Source of the DNA: Gymnodinialimonas sp. 202GB13-11
GTDB lineage: Bacteria > Pseudomonadota > Alphaproteobacteria > Rhodobacterales > Rhodobacteraceae
Length of the DNA stretch: 64,000 bases
Assembly: GCF_040932485.1 (NCBI RefSeq)
Contig: NZ_JBFRBH010000001.1
Span: forward strand, 2,480,001 to 2,544,000
Direction of reading: 5' to 3'
A program made the position numbers and the translations under genes. Below the pieces are notes generated by a model. It had not been told where the DNA came from, did no database searches, and worked only from the letters and a program-made list of their open reading frames with translations. Below are positions 18,878 through 28,911 of the stretch, in pieces (positions within the stretch are counted from its first letter, which is position 1; each line of letters opens with the position of its first letter).

Positions 18878-19473
18878 AATTTGCCGGACAGGAACAGGTC
18901 AAGGTCGGCGATACGATCCTGACCCCAGAATTTCTCGGAACCATCGACGATGTAGAATGGCGCGCCAAAGGCCCCGGCGCTGACGGCATCTTCGAGGTTG
19001 CGGGCGTATTCCTCGGCCCCTGCCAGCATGCCGCTATCGGCCAAACCGCCGTCAAACCCGGCCTCTACCAACGCGGCGCGGATCACATCGTCCTTGCTGA
19101 TATCCTGTTCATCAGCCCAAACACGGCGGGTCAGCGTGTGGACCAGTGCGCCCAAATCGCCACCGCCTGCTTTCGCTGCCGCGATGAACGCATAGGACGA
19201 AGGAGCGGGGTTCGTGGGCCAGAAGGCTGGCTGGAGGTTCATCTTCATTCCCAACTTCGCGGATTGCCGCCGCATCTCCTGCAGGCGCATCTCTTTCCGG
19301 CTTTCGTGGCGGTCGGCCGGCTTCACACCGCCTGTGCGCCCAAACAGTGCGATAATGTCCAGCGGCTTGTAGGTTATCGTCGCGCCATGTTTGGCCGCGA
19401 CCTCCTCCATCCGGGTACCGGCGAGGTAGGTGTAGGGTGAGATGGTCGAAAAATAGTAGTCGATATGCGGCAT
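18874..19473 (-). CDS. 2-hydroxychromene-2-carboxylate isomerase-like DsbA-family protein
   Basis: 199 aa. The N-terminus (DYYFSTISPYTYLAGTRM) matches the HCCA isomerase/kappa GST group, where the serine after the first strand (here in FSTISPY) activates glutathione in place of the DsbA CxxC. The C-terminal GAFGAPFYIVDG cis-proline block is typical of the thioredoxin fold. In naphthalene degraders the enzyme isomerises 2-hydroxychromene-2-carboxylate; outside those pathways most members have unknown substrates. The following hydrolase gene overlaps by four bases. No other aromatic-degradation gene is nearby. Confidence 0.8.
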   Translation of the reverse strand: MPHIDYYFSTISPYTYLAGTRMEEVAAKHGATITYKPLDIIALFGRTGGVKPADRHESRKEMRLQEMRRQSAKLGMKMNLQPAFWPTNPAPSSYAFIAAAKAGGGDLGALVHTLTRRVWADEQDISKDDVIRAALVEAGFDGGLADSGMLAGAEEYARNLEDAVSAGAFGAPFYIVDGSEKFWGQDRIADLDLFLSGKL

Positions 19474-19587
19474 GATGCGCCCCCTTTTGGCTTGGCGGAT
19501 AAGTGGGGCGGGTGTTAGGGGGTGTCAACTGTATACCGGGGGGCCGCGTGGGGACGGGCCGACACCCGGGCCAGAGGGGACAGATCA

Positions 19588-20616
19588 ATGGCTGCACAAG
19601 ACCCGAAACTCATTTCCGGCAATGCGAACAAGAGCTTGGCGGATGCCATCGGCAAACGGATGTCGATGCATCGCGGAATGCAAGTGGGCCTTGTCGATGC
19701 CCGGGTCGAGCGCTTCAATGATGGCGAGATCTTCGTCGAGGTTTTCGAGAATGTCCGGGGCGAGGACATGTTCATCATCCAGTCGACCTCGAAGCCTGCC
19801 AACGACAACCTGATGGAATTGCTGATCATGGCCGACGCACTGCGCCGGTCTTCCGCCGCACGCATCACCGCCGTGATCCCTTATTTTGGTTATGCCCGCC
19901 AAGACCGCCGCACCAAGGCCCGCACGCCGATCTCCGCGAAGATGGTATCGAACATGATCGTCGCGGGTGGGATCGAGCGGGTGCTGACGATGGACCTGCA
20001 CGCCGCCCAGATTCAGGGTTTCTTCGATATTCCCGTCGATAACCTCTATGCCTCGCCGATCTTCGCACTCGACATCCTGCACCAGTTCGGCGGCGACATG
20101 TCTGACGTCATGGTCGTCTCGCCAGACGTCGGAGGAGTGGCCCGCGCACGTGAACTAGCCACCCGCATCGGCGCACCGCTGAGCATTGTGGACAAACGTC
20201 GGGAAAAGGCAGGCGAAGTGGCCGGAATGACTGTAATTGGTGATGTCACAGGCAAGAAATGTATCATTGTCGATGACATCTGTGACACCGCTGGCACGCT
20301 TTGCAAAGCCGCGGAAGTGCTGATGGAAGCAGGTGCGACGGAAGTGCATTCCTACATCACCCACGGCGTCATGTCCGGCCCGGCGGTGGAACGTGTGACG
20401 AACTCCGTCATGAAGTCGCTCGTCATCACCGATACGATTGAGGCCACCGAACCGGTTGAGAACTGCGCCAATATCCGCGTGGTCCCGACCGCGCCGATGT
20501 TCGCGCAATCCATCCTCAACATCTGGAATGGCACGTCCGTCTCGTCGCTGTTCGACACGGCATCACTCGTACCGATCTACGAAGGGCTCTACCCCAAGGG
20601 CATGTGGGGCCGCTAA
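19588..20616 (+). CDS. prs: ribose-phosphate pyrophosphokinase
   Basis: 342 aa. It makes PRPP from ribose 5-phosphate and ATP for nucleotide, histidine and tryptophan synthesis. The ATG at 19588 has GAGGGGA upstream and opens the conserved stretch KLISGNANKSLADAI. The catalytic flexible-loop region (YARQDRRTKARTPIS) and the PRPP-binding loop VDDICDTAGTL are intact. It is longer than E. coli Prs (315 aa), mostly at the N-terminus and by an insertion near residues 140-165. It converges on the membrane-protein gene, overlapping it by four bases. Confidence 0.96.
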   Translation: MAAQDPKLISGNANKSLADAIGKRMSMHRGMQVGLVDARVERFNDGEIFVEVFENVRGEDMFIIQSTSKPANDNLMELLIMADALRRSSAARITAVIPYFGYARQDRRTKARTPISAKMVSNMIVAGGIERVLTMDLHAAQIQGFFDIPVDNLYASPIFALDILHQFGGDMSDVMVVSPDVGGVARARELATRIGAPLSIVDKRREKAGEVAGMTVIGDVTGKKCIIVDDICDTAGTLCKAAEVLMEAGATEVHSYITHGVMSGPAVERVTNSVMKSLVITDTIEATEPVENCANIRVVPTAPMFAQSILNIWNGTSVSSLFDTASLVPIYEGLYPKGMWGR

Positions 20617-21245
20617 GCGCGCCGCCACATCGCAAGGGTCGTCAGGAACAGGGTCTGCCACCCAACATAAAGCGGGATCAGCCAAGACAGGGACAGCGCG
20701 TCATCCGCCTGCTGCACCCCCATGAGCACCGCGACGCCAAGCGCCAACAGGGAAGGCAGAACAACCAATGCTGCAAGCAATTTCAGTTTCGCCGCATAGG
20801 GCCGTAGCAGAACCAGCGGTCCACCCAGGATCAAGGCGCCGACAGGGCTCGCGCAAAGATACGGGATGATGAAATCAGCGCCCCCGCTGTTGGAACTGTC
20901 GTACGTCAGGATTGACACATAGAAGGCCGCACCCATCCCGACGATGGAGCCGGTGAACCAAAGGGCTGCCACCAAAGGCCGAAACCCAAGGCGGGACAGC
21001 CCAAAGATCGCGCCGATCACGCCAAAGACGAGGCCGGCTGACATTGCCATTGGAAACAGAATACCAGTCAGCGTGTCTGCCAACACCGTCAAGCTTTCCA
21101 TGACCTCTACTGCGGGCTCCAGCAAAAGGCCCGATACGATGCCCGACACGATGCCTGCACCTGCGGCCAGCCCCACATTGGTTTTTTGATCCGCTGAATT
21201 CTGAATGGCCAAAGCGCTCTCTCCCGGAAGTACATAATTGAACAT
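20613..21245 (-). CDS. multi-pass membrane protein of unknown function
   Basis: 210 aa with five or six hydrophobic segments and no recognised domain. The ATG at 21245 has no ribosome site and lies inside a palindrome. An in-frame TTG at 21212 has GGGAG eight bases upstream and may be the true start, giving 199 aa beginning at Ala-Ile-Gln. With that start the two palindromes at 21239-21269 fall in the leader, as operators would. The gene converges on prs with a four-base overlap. Function unknown. Confidence 0.65.
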   Translation of the reverse strand: MFNYVLPGESALAIQNSADQKTNVGLAAGAGIVSGIVSGLLLEPAVEVMESLTVLADTLTGILFPMAMSAGLVFGVIGAIFGLSRLGFRPLVAALWFTGSIVGMGAAFYVSILTYDSSNSGGADFIIPYLCASPVGALILGGPLVLLRPYAAKLKLLAALVVLPSLLALGVAVLMGVQQADDALSLSWLIPLYVGWQTLFLTTLAMWRRA

Positions 21246-21251
21246 AGTTCA
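21239..21251. promoter_or_regulatory. palindrome 1 (putative operator)
   Basis: TGAAC and GTTCA arms with a three-base centre. It covers the annotated ATG of the membrane-protein gene. Its centre is 17 bp from that of palindrome 2, which has the same half-site, suggesting two bound dimers. Confidence 0.5.
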
Positions 21252-21254
21252 TTT

Positions 21255-21269
21255 TTGAACGACGTTCAA
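21255..21269. promoter_or_regulatory. palindrome 2 (putative operator)
   Basis: TTGAAC and GTTCAA arms with a three-base centre: a perfect match to palindrome 1 extended by one base per side. The half-site recalls GAAC/GTTC sites bound by TetR-type or SOS repressors, but the spacing does not fit the alphaproteobacterial SOS box (GTTC-N7-GTTC). Confidence 0.55.
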
Positions 21270-21287
21270 GTACTCACTGGAGATCGC

Positions 21288-21638
21288 TTAGTCTACATCC
21301 CAAATATCGTCGTCCGGCAGCTGTCCGATTGCCATCCAATCGGCCCGGATCCGCGCTACGCGGCTGTCGCCCCATGTGCGGAAGACAAGACTGAAGCCTT
21401 TGGTCGTAATCTTCTCGGCCCGCAAATCCGCGCGTTGGTTGGTATCGCCGCCCGTATCCCACATAGAGATCGCCACATGCACCATAGGCGGCTCCAGATA
21501 GGCCTCTGTGAATTCCACTTTAGTGATGGATTCGCGAGGACCCTCCCCTGACCACATAGGCCCATTATTGGAAAAGTCTGAAAACAGAACGCTCGACCCT
21601 TGGTCGACGGCGACGGAATTGGATTGGAAACGTTTCAT
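21288..21638 (-). CDS. H-type lectin domain protein
   Basis: 116 aa starting MKRFQSNSVAVDQGSSVLFS. The sequence follows the H-type lectin fold (PF09458): an opening Phe/Val strand, the FSDF..NGPMWSGEGPR segment, a central VEFTEAYLEPPMVHVAISMW block and a closing RTWGDSRVARIRADWMAIG. Members of this family, first known from snail agglutinins, bind N-acetylgalactosamine-type sugars as hexamers. There is no signal peptide, and no clear ribosome site precedes the ATG at 21638, so an upstream start at 21689 is possible. It is isolated between two palindromic regions. The ligand is unknown. Confidence 0.75.
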   Translation of the reverse strand: MKRFQSNSVAVDQGSSVLFSDFSNNGPMWSGEGPRESITKVEFTEAYLEPPMVHVAISMWDTGGDTNQRADLRAEKITTKGFSLVFRTWGDSRVARIRADWMAIGQLPDDDIWDVD

Positions 21639-21713
21639 GGCACTGACGAAATTACACTTTCGCTGTTTGTAAGCTGAAATCTGCGGCAATGTTGAGAAAA
21701 AAGATGGGCGCAG

Positions 21714-21729
21714 GCGGTGAATTCACCGC
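21714..21729. promoter_or_regulatory. perfect 16-bp palindrome upstream of the lectin gene
   Basis: GCGGTGAATTCACCGC is perfectly self-complementary, 76 bases upstream of the lectin start and just below the atp terminator. It is separate from that terminator hairpin. A role as operator of the lectin gene is possible. Confidence 0.35.
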
Positions 21730-21736
21730 TGAAACG

Positions 21737-21766
21737 AAAAAAGGCCCCGGCGGTGCACCAAGGGCC
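21737..21766 (-). terminator. terminator of the ATP synthase operon
   Basis: GGCCC and GGGCC arms (21743-21747 and 21762-21766) are followed, on the minus strand, by six T (complement of 21737-21742), 24 bases after the atpC stop. Confidence 0.75.
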
Positions 21767-21789
21767 TTCTTCCAGTCTTTTCGAACCGC

Positions 21790-22188
21790 TTAGCGACCGA
21801 CGATGGCGTCCAACGTAGCCGTAAGGTCCGCGTGGTATTTCGCGGCAGTGTCGGCTGCTGCATCGCTGGCCTCAGCCTTCTTGGCCTCAGAGGCCGAGAT
21901 CAGCTCCTCCACCAGCTCCCCCGTCACTTCCTCGATGGGAAGCGCGCGTTCGGCCAGGATCGTAGCCGATGGCCCCGCGACGTCCGCAAAACCACCAGTC
22001 ACGAAGTACGATTTCTCGCCCTCTGCGCCAGACACTTTCAACACGCCGGGCCGCAGCGTCGTGATCATCGGCGCGTGGTCGGGCATTGCCGTCAAGTCGC
22101 CATCAGCGCCGGGGATCTGAACCTCGGACACTTCCATAGACGCCAAACGGCGCTCAGGGCTGACAAGATCGAATTGCATGGTTGCCAT
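21790..22188 (-). CDS. atpC: F1 ATP synthase epsilon subunit
   Basis: 132 aa. It joins the gamma subunit in the central stalk and can inhibit ATP hydrolysis. The N-terminal beta sandwich has the family pattern [20 protein letters not shown], then [19 protein letters not shown]; the C-terminal helices follow. GGAG precedes the ATG at 22188 by seven bases. It is the last gene of the operon, before a terminator. Confidence 0.95.
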   Translation of the reverse strand: MATMQFDLVSPERRLASMEVSEVQIPGADGDLTAMPDHAPMITTLRPGVLKVSGAEGEKSYFVTGGFADVAGPSATILAERALPIEEVTGELVEELISASEAKKAEASDAAADTAAKYHADLTATLDAIVGR

Positions 22189-22241
22189 GATGTGGCTCCG
22201 TTATCTGCAAAACCCGCCCCGGCGGACCGGGGCGGCTTAAA

Positions 22242-23666
<1,425 letters not shown>

Positions 23667-23683
23667 CTAAGTCTCCGGTTCCG

Positions 23684-24559
23684 TTAGAGCGCTTCCGCGC
23701 CCGAGATAATTTCGATCAGCTCGTTGGTGATGACGGCCTGACGCGAGCGGTTGAATTCGATGGTCAGCTTGTCGATCATCTCGCCCGCGTTGCGCGTGGC
23801 GTTGTCCATCGCGCTCATCCGGGCGCCCTGCTCGGACGCGCCATTTTCGAGAAGCGCGGTGAAAATCTGCGTGGCGATCCCACGTGGCAGAAGGTCTTCC
23901 AGCACCGCCTCTTCCGAGGGCTCATAATCGTAGAGCGTGCCGGCATCGTCATCCTCGTTCGCCTCAAAAGAGGCCGGGATGATCTGCGTGGCGGTCGGGA
24001 TCTGGCTGATGACGCTCTCAAAGCGGTTGTAGAAGATCGTCGCGACGTCAAATTCACCTTCGTCGAAACGGCCCAACACATCCGAGGCGATGTCAGCGGC
24101 ATTGGCATACCCGATGCGCTTGACCTCTGTCAGGTCCACATGGCCAACCATATGGTCCGACATGTCCCGCTTCAGTTGCTCACGGCCCTTCTTGCCGACC
24201 GTCAGGATCTTGACGGTCTTGCCCTCACCCAGAAGCTTCTGGGCATGGGTCCGCGCAAGGCGGGCAATCGACGAGTTGAAGCCACCGCACAGGCCGCGTT
24301 CCGCCGTCATGACGACAAGCAGATGCACATCGTCCTTGCCGGTTCCGGCCAACAGACGCGGCGCGCCTTCCGACGCACCAACCGCCTGCGCCAGCCCGCC
24401 CATCACGGCGTTCATACGCTCAGCATAGGGGCGTGCAGCCTCCGCCGCTTCCTGCGCGCGGCGCAGCTTTGCGGCGGCGACCATTTGCATCGCCTTGGTG
24501 ATCTTGCGGGTCGATTTGACCGTGTCGATCCGGTTTTTCAGGTCCTTCAGGCTAGGCAT
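23684..24559 (-). CDS. atpG: F1 ATP synthase gamma subunit
   Basis: 291 aa. It is the rotating central shaft. The conserved N-terminal helix [20 protein letters not shown] and the C-terminal helix ([20 protein letters not shown]) that together form the coiled-coil shaft are both intact. It follows atpA by 30 bases on the same strand. An acidic insert ([18 protein letters not shown]) in the middle is common in alphaproteobacterial gamma subunits. Confidence 0.97.
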   Translation of the reverse strand: MPSLKDLKNRIDTVKSTRKITKAMQMVAAAKLRRAQEAAEAARPYAERMNAVMGGLAQAVGASEGAPRLLAGTGKDDVHLLVVMTAERGLCGGFNSSIARLARTHAQKLLGEGKTVKILTVGKKGREQLKRDMSDHMVGHVDLTEVKRIGYANAADIASDVLGRFDEGEFDVATIFYNRFESVISQIPTATQIIPASFEANEDDDAGTLYDYEPSEEAVLEDLLPRGIATQIFTALLENGASEQGARMSAMDNATRNAGEMIDKLTIEFNRSRQAVITNELIEIISGAEAL

Positions 24560-24589
24560 ATGCCATTCCCCTTAAGTCTCGTTTTCGGA

Positions 24590-26125
24590 TCAGGCGAAAT
24601 CGGACGCGAATGCGTCGAGCACGGCTTTGATCTTGTCCGCAGCCTCGCCCTTCACCTTCGGGTCTTCCGTGGTGATCCAGTCGAGCAGATCCTGATGCTT
24701 CGAGCGCAGGAAGGTCAGCAGACCCTGCTCGAACCGGCCCACATCGCCCACCGGCAGATCATCGAGGTAGCCGTTGGTACCCGCGAAGATGACCACAACG
24801 ATTTCTGCGTTGGTCAGCGGCGAGTATTGCGGCTGCTTCATCAGCTCGGTCAGACGCGCGCCACGGTTCAGCAGCTTCTGCGTCGAGGCGTCGAGGTCCG
24901 AACCGAACTGCGCGAATGCCGCCATTTCGCGGTACTGCGCCAGCTCGAGTTTCACCGGGCCAGCCACCGACTTCATCGCGTTGGTCTGGGCCGAGGAGCC
25001 CACACGAGACACCGACAGACCGGTGTTCACGGCGGGGCGGATGCCCTGGAAGAACAATTCCGTCTCAAGGAAGATCTGACCATCGGTGATCGAGATCACG
25101 TTTGTCGGAATAAACGCCGAAACGTCGCCGCCTTGGGTCTCAATAACCGGCAGAGCCGTCAGCGAGCCCGAGCCATTGTCTTCGTTCAACTTCGCGGACC
25201 GCTCCAGCAGGCGCGAGTGCAGGTAGAAAACGTCACCGGGATAGGCTTCACGTCCGGGCGGACGGCGCAGCAGCAGCGACATCTGACGATAGGACACAGC
25301 CTGCTTCGAGAGGTCATCATAAATGATTAACGCGTGCTTGCCGTTGTCGCGGAAGTACTCCGCCATCGCGGTCGCGGCATAAGGTGCCAGGAACTGCATT
25401 GGCGCAGGGTCGGATGCGGTTGCGGCCACAACAATCGAATATTCAATCGCGCCGGTCTCTTCCAGCTTCTTCACCAGCTGCGCAACGGTGGACCGCTTCT
25501 GACCCACGGCCACGTAGATGCAGTAGAGCTTCTGGCTCTCATCCGTCGCGGCGTCGTTGTAGGTCTTCTGGTTCAGCATCGTGTCGAGCGCCACGGCGGT
25601 CTTGCCGGTCTGACGGTCGCCAATGATCAGCTCGCGCTGGCCACGGCCAATCGGGATCATCGCGTCGATCGCCTTCAGGCCCGTTGCCATCGGCTCGTGC
25701 ACCGATTTACGCGGGATGATGCCCGGCGCTTTGACGTCGGCGACCCGACGCTCTTCCGCGTCAACGGCACCCTTGCCGTCCAGCGGGTTGCCCAGACCGT
25801 CCACAACACGGCCCAACAGGCCCATGCCCGCGGGCACGTCCACGATGGAGTTCGTGCGCTTAACAGTGTCGCCTTCTTTAATGTCGCGGTCGGACCCGAA
25901 GATCACGACGCCCACATTGTCGGCTTCCAGGTTCAGGGCCATGCCCTGAATGCCGCCGGGGAATTCAACCATCTCACCGGCCTGCACGTTGTCGAGGCCG
26001 TAAACGCGCGCAATACCGTCACCGACGGACAGAACGCGGCCGACTTCGGCAACCTGTGCGTCCTGACCGAACGACTTGATCTGGTCCTTGAGGATCTGAG
26101 AAATCTCAGCTGCTTGGATCGCCAT
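24590..26125 (-). CDS. atpA: F1 ATP synthase alpha subunit
   Basis: 511 aa. It forms the noncatalytic nucleotide-binding subunits of the F1 hexamer. Walker A is [13 protein letters not shown] near residue 170, and the signature [17 protein letters not shown] is present further on, with the arginine finger within [17 protein letters not shown]. The ATG is one base from the atpH stop, so the genes are tightly coupled. Confidence 0.98.
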   Translation of the reverse strand: MAIQAAEISQILKDQIKSFGQDAQVAEVGRVLSVGDGIARVYGLDNVQAGEMVEFPGGIQGMALNLEADNVGVVIFGSDRDIKEGDTVKRTNSIVDVPAGMGLLGRVVDGLGNPLDGKGAVDAEERRVADVKAPGIIPRKSVHEPMATGLKAIDAMIPIGRGQRELIIGDRQTGKTAVALDTMLNQKTYNDAATDESQKLYCIYVAVGQKRSTVAQLVKKLEETGAIEYSIVVAATASDPAPMQFLAPYAATAMAEYFRDNGKHALIIYDDLSKQAVSYRQMSLLLRRPPGREAYPGDVFYLHSRLLERSAKLNEDNGSGSLTALPVIETQGGDVSAFIPTNVISITDGQIFLETELFFQGIRPAVNTGLSVSRVGSSAQTNAMKSVAGPVKLELAQYREMAAFAQFGSDLDASTQKLLNRGARLTELMKQPQYSPLTNAEIVVVIFAGTNGYLDDLPVGDVGRFEQGLLTFLRSKHQDLLDWITTEDPKVKGEAADKIKAVLDAFASDFA

Positions 26126-26126
26126 G

Positions 26127-26687
26127 TTATCCGACCTCTTTCATCGTGTTCTGGAGTGCGTTGAGCTTGGAGCGGATCGACGTGTCGATCATCTTCGAGC
26201 CAACTTTGACAACAAGACCGCCGATGATGCTTTCATCGACGGTCGCTTTCAGGTTCACGGACTTGCCGACCGACGCCTTCAGCGTCTTGGCCAGATTATC
26301 CATTTGAGTTTTCGTCAGGGCCTTCGCCGACGTCACTTCCGCCGTCACCTCACCCTTATGGTCCGCGATCTTCTCGCGCAGCTCGGTCAGCAGAGCGGGC
26401 AGCACGAACAGGCGGCGCTTGGACGCCATCAGGCGCAGCGTGTTACCGGTGATCGCGTTCAGACCCATTTTGTCGGCCACGCCACCAATCGCAGCAGCCG
26501 TTTCCTCGCGACCATAGATCGGCGAATGGATCAGGTCGCGCAGATCGGCGCTGCCCTCAAGGGCTGCGTCCAACGCATCAATATCGGATTCCAGCGCGGG
26601 GAGCGCCTTTTCCTCAGACGCCAATTCAAACATCGCAGTCGCATAGCGCGCGGCAATGCCGGTCGAGATCGAAGCTGGTTCGCTCAC
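26127..26687 (-). CDS. atpH: F1 ATP synthase delta subunit
   Basis: 186 aa from a GTG at 26687 with AAAGGGG six bases upstream; the length equals that of Rhodobacter delta subunits. It joins the top of F1 to the peripheral stalk. The conserved start is [21 protein letters not shown], and the C-terminal [18 protein letters not shown] block is intact. An ATG further upstream (26777) would add 30 residues without family match. It is the first gene of the operon; the F0 genes are not in the window, as is usual for this family. Confidence 0.95.
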   Translation of the reverse strand: MSEPASISTGIAARYATAMFELASEEKALPALESDIDALDAALEGSADLRDLIHSPIYGREETAAAIGGVADKMGLNAITGNTLRLMASKRRLFVLPALLTELREKIADHKGEVTAEVTSAKALTKTQMDNLAKTLKASVGKSVNLKATVDESIIGGLVVKVGSKMIDTSIRSKLNALQNTMKEVG

Positions 26688-27198
26688 GAAGACCCCTTTC
26701 GTATAAGTGATGCCCGGGTCGGTTGGCAGCGACGCTGTCCCCGGGCAATCCCTGTCGTGACGGCGTGGTGCCATCACTCCCCTGTGAATTCGGGCGGGGT
26801 GTAGCAGAGGGTTTGCGATGCTGCAACAGGGTCCGCAAAAGCCCCTTCAGGTTGAAAAATGCCTTATTTCAAAGGCTTGCAACCCCGATGCGGCGCTGCG
26901 GCGGTTTGCCCATAGCGATAGTGCGGCAGAATGGCTCGATTCTTGCCTGAATTTAGCGGGCAAAGGCCCGGCGTCGCACTACTGACCCAACACACAGGGG
27001 CGCGGCCCACAGCCTTCCCGGCACGACCCTACGCCCCGGCACTGACCGCGTCCTAGGCGACAGGCACCCTGTTACCCCCCCTCGCTATAGAGAAGCCGCG
27101 AATGGCCGTTTTGAACCCAAAGCTGCACCATTGCCTTGACTTACACGTAGTCACTTCCAGCTAACAGCTGACCTCGCAACGCACGGAGACGTATTCCC
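26688..27198. other. 511-bp intergenic region between atpH and a divergent membrane-protein gene
   Basis: It must carry the promoter of the atp operon and that of the rightward gene at 27199. A weak minus-strand candidate has TTGCAG (26826-26821) and TACACC (26803-26798) with 17-base spacing. I see no gene, RNA or repeat here with any confidence. Confidence 0.4.
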
Positions 27199-27537
27199 TT
27201 GATATTTGAGAAGCGTGTCCTCATTCCCTTAGGCCTTCTGATCGTATGGCAGATTTTGGACGTTGCCGTTCATGTTGCCGCGCAGCAGGCCGAACCAATT
27301 CGGATCGCATCCAACGCTGTTCTAACCGCAGGCGCACTGTCGGCTGTTTTACCTACTCTCTCGCCGTCGCGCTTTGCTATTCCACTTGCAGTTGTGGTCT
27401 ACCTCATGCTGCACGTTCTTTTTCTTTCCCTGAACGGCTTCGTTAATCCGACGACAGAGGCTCCTCGCCTCCCACTGTTCGTGTTTGTTCTGGGTAGCTT
27501 GGGCTTGTCGCAATGGCTGCGCCAGCGAGTTTCTTAA
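27199..27537 (+). CDS. small membrane protein of unknown function
   Basis: 112 aa beginning at a TTG (27199) with GGAG about 10 bases upstream. Four hydrophobic segments can be seen: 7-25, 40-55, 61-80 and 90-105, together giving a compact four-helix membrane protein. It is rightward and isolated between the atp promoter region and the convergent rhamnose isomerase gene. GC is lower than in the neighbours. No family is recognised, and the TTG start leaves it less certain. Confidence 0.5.
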   Translation: MIFEKRVLIPLGLLIVWQILDVAVHVAAQQAEPIRIASNAVLTAGALSAVLPTLSPSRFAIPLAVVVYLMLHVLFLSLNGFVNPTTEAPRLPLFVFVLGSLGLSQWLRQRVS

Positions 27538-27669
27538 TCAAGCCCTCGCCTTAGCGCGGTCCAACGATTGTCAGATCGCTTTGGAAAGATACCAGGGTCA
27601 CTTGCCCTGATGTTACATTGCAATTTGGCGCTTCATCCAGTGTCCCTGGGCCGGAGCGCAACAGAATTC

Positions 27670-28902
27670 TCAGCCTCGATTTGCGACATGCGTCTGGTAC
27701 CGACCAAGTTCGTCGATCAGCGTGCTACCAGCCGCCGTGTCATGCCGAGCGCAGAACTCCTGCCATATCTCCGCGAACGGCAGATCTTTTGTTTCTTCCG
27801 TCATGATCAATCGCGTCGTGTGATCCAGCGCGGTCTCGGCATCCTTGAGCCGAGCCTGCGGCAACAAGAGAGCCCGGAGCAGAGCCTTTTGCATGTTCCG
27901 CGTGCCGATGACCCAAGCGGCAGTCCGGCTGATCGTAGCGTCAAAGAAATCGAGGCCAATGCGGGTACGGTCGAGCAAGTCAGCAAACACCAATTCCTGC
28001 GCCATGGAGAGGATATCATCGTTCAGAAGGATCACATGGTCGCTGTCCCATCGCATTGGACGGGAGACATGAAGCAGAATCTCCGGCACTGAAAGTGCGA
28101 TAGAACTCAGTTTGTCGGACACGCTTTCGGTTGGGTGGAAATGGCCCATGTCGAGGCAGAGAAGCGTTCCGTTGCGGATAGCGTAGCCCATGTAGAATTC
28201 GTGGCTGCCGACCGTGCAGGCCTCCACCCCGATGCCGAAAAGCTTGCTTTCTACGGCGTCCAGCATATCCGAATGGGCCGCCGCCAGCATCGTGTTAAGT
28301 GAGGCCTCCAGCCGTTCGCGGGCGGCTATACGATCGACGGGAATGTCCTTGTAGCCGTCCGGTACCCAGATGTTGTTGACACAGGCGCTGCCAAGTTCGG
28401 ACCCCATTCGATCCGCGATCTCGCGGGAGCGACGGCCATGTTCGACCCAGAAGTCACGAATACCCTGATCCGGATGGCTGAGTGTCAGGTTATCGTCAGC
28501 CTTCGCGTGGGCGAAGAAGGTCGGGTTAAAGTCGAGGCCAATGCCCTGATCCTTCGCCCAATCCACCCAAGGCGCGAAATGATCGTATTCGATCTCGTCC
28601 CGGTCAGGCGTCGCGTCGGTGTCGAGGTACATGGCGTGTAGATTCAAACGGTGCGAGCCGGGAATTTGCCCGTAGGCGAATTCCAGATCGGCGCGGAGTT
28701 CATCCGGCGTCCGGGCGCGACCGGGATGGTTGCCTGTGGCCTGAATGCCGCCACCGGACGATCCGGTTTTGGTTTCGAACCCAACAACATCATCGCCTTG
28801 CCAACAATGCATTGAGATCGGGATGGTGGCGAGCCGTGCCATAGCGGCTTCAGCATCCACACCCCAATCCGCGAACTGGGCCTTTGCGCTCTCGTAACTC
28901 AT
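27670..28902 (-). CDS. rhaA: L-rhamnose isomerase
   Basis: 410 aa. It converts L-rhamnose to L-rhamnulose in the cytoplasm. The sequence tracks E. coli RhaA through most of its length: ISMHCWQGDDVVGFETKTGS, then GGIQATGNHPGRA, RLNLHAMYLDTD, the ELGS/NNIWVPDG block, DAVESKLFGIGVEACTVGS, LCLDMGHFHPTE, and HVSRPMRWDSDHVI with the metal-binding Glu, Asp and His residues of the TIM barrel. It is transcribed after the aldolase gene, 9 bases away, and away from the rhaR-led operon. In rhizobia the equivalent gene is called rhaI. Confidence 0.95.
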   Translation of the reverse strand: MSYESAKAQFADWGVDAEAAMARLATIPISMHCWQGDDVVGFETKTGSSGGGIQATGNHPGRARTPDELRADLEFAYGQIPGSHRLNLHAMYLDTDATPDRDEIEYDHFAPWVDWAKDQGIGLDFNPTFFAHAKADDNLTLSHPDQGIRDFWVEHGRRSREIADRMGSELGSACVNNIWVPDGYKDIPVDRIAARERLEASLNTMLAAAHSDMLDAVESKLFGIGVEACTVGSHEFYMGYAIRNGTLLCLDMGHFHPTESVSDKLSSIALSVPEILLHVSRPMRWDSDHVILLNDDILSMAQELVFADLLDRTRIGLDFFDATISRTAAWVIGTRNMQKALLRALLLPQARLKDAETALDHTTRLIMTEETKDLPFAEIWQEFCARHDTAAGSTLIDELGRYQTHVANRG

Positions 28903-28911
28903 GACCGGCTC

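Noticed and set aside
21239-21269. LexA (SOS) box
   Set aside because: Alphaproteobacterial boxes are direct GTTC-N7-GTTC; here the repeats are palindromic with three-base centres.
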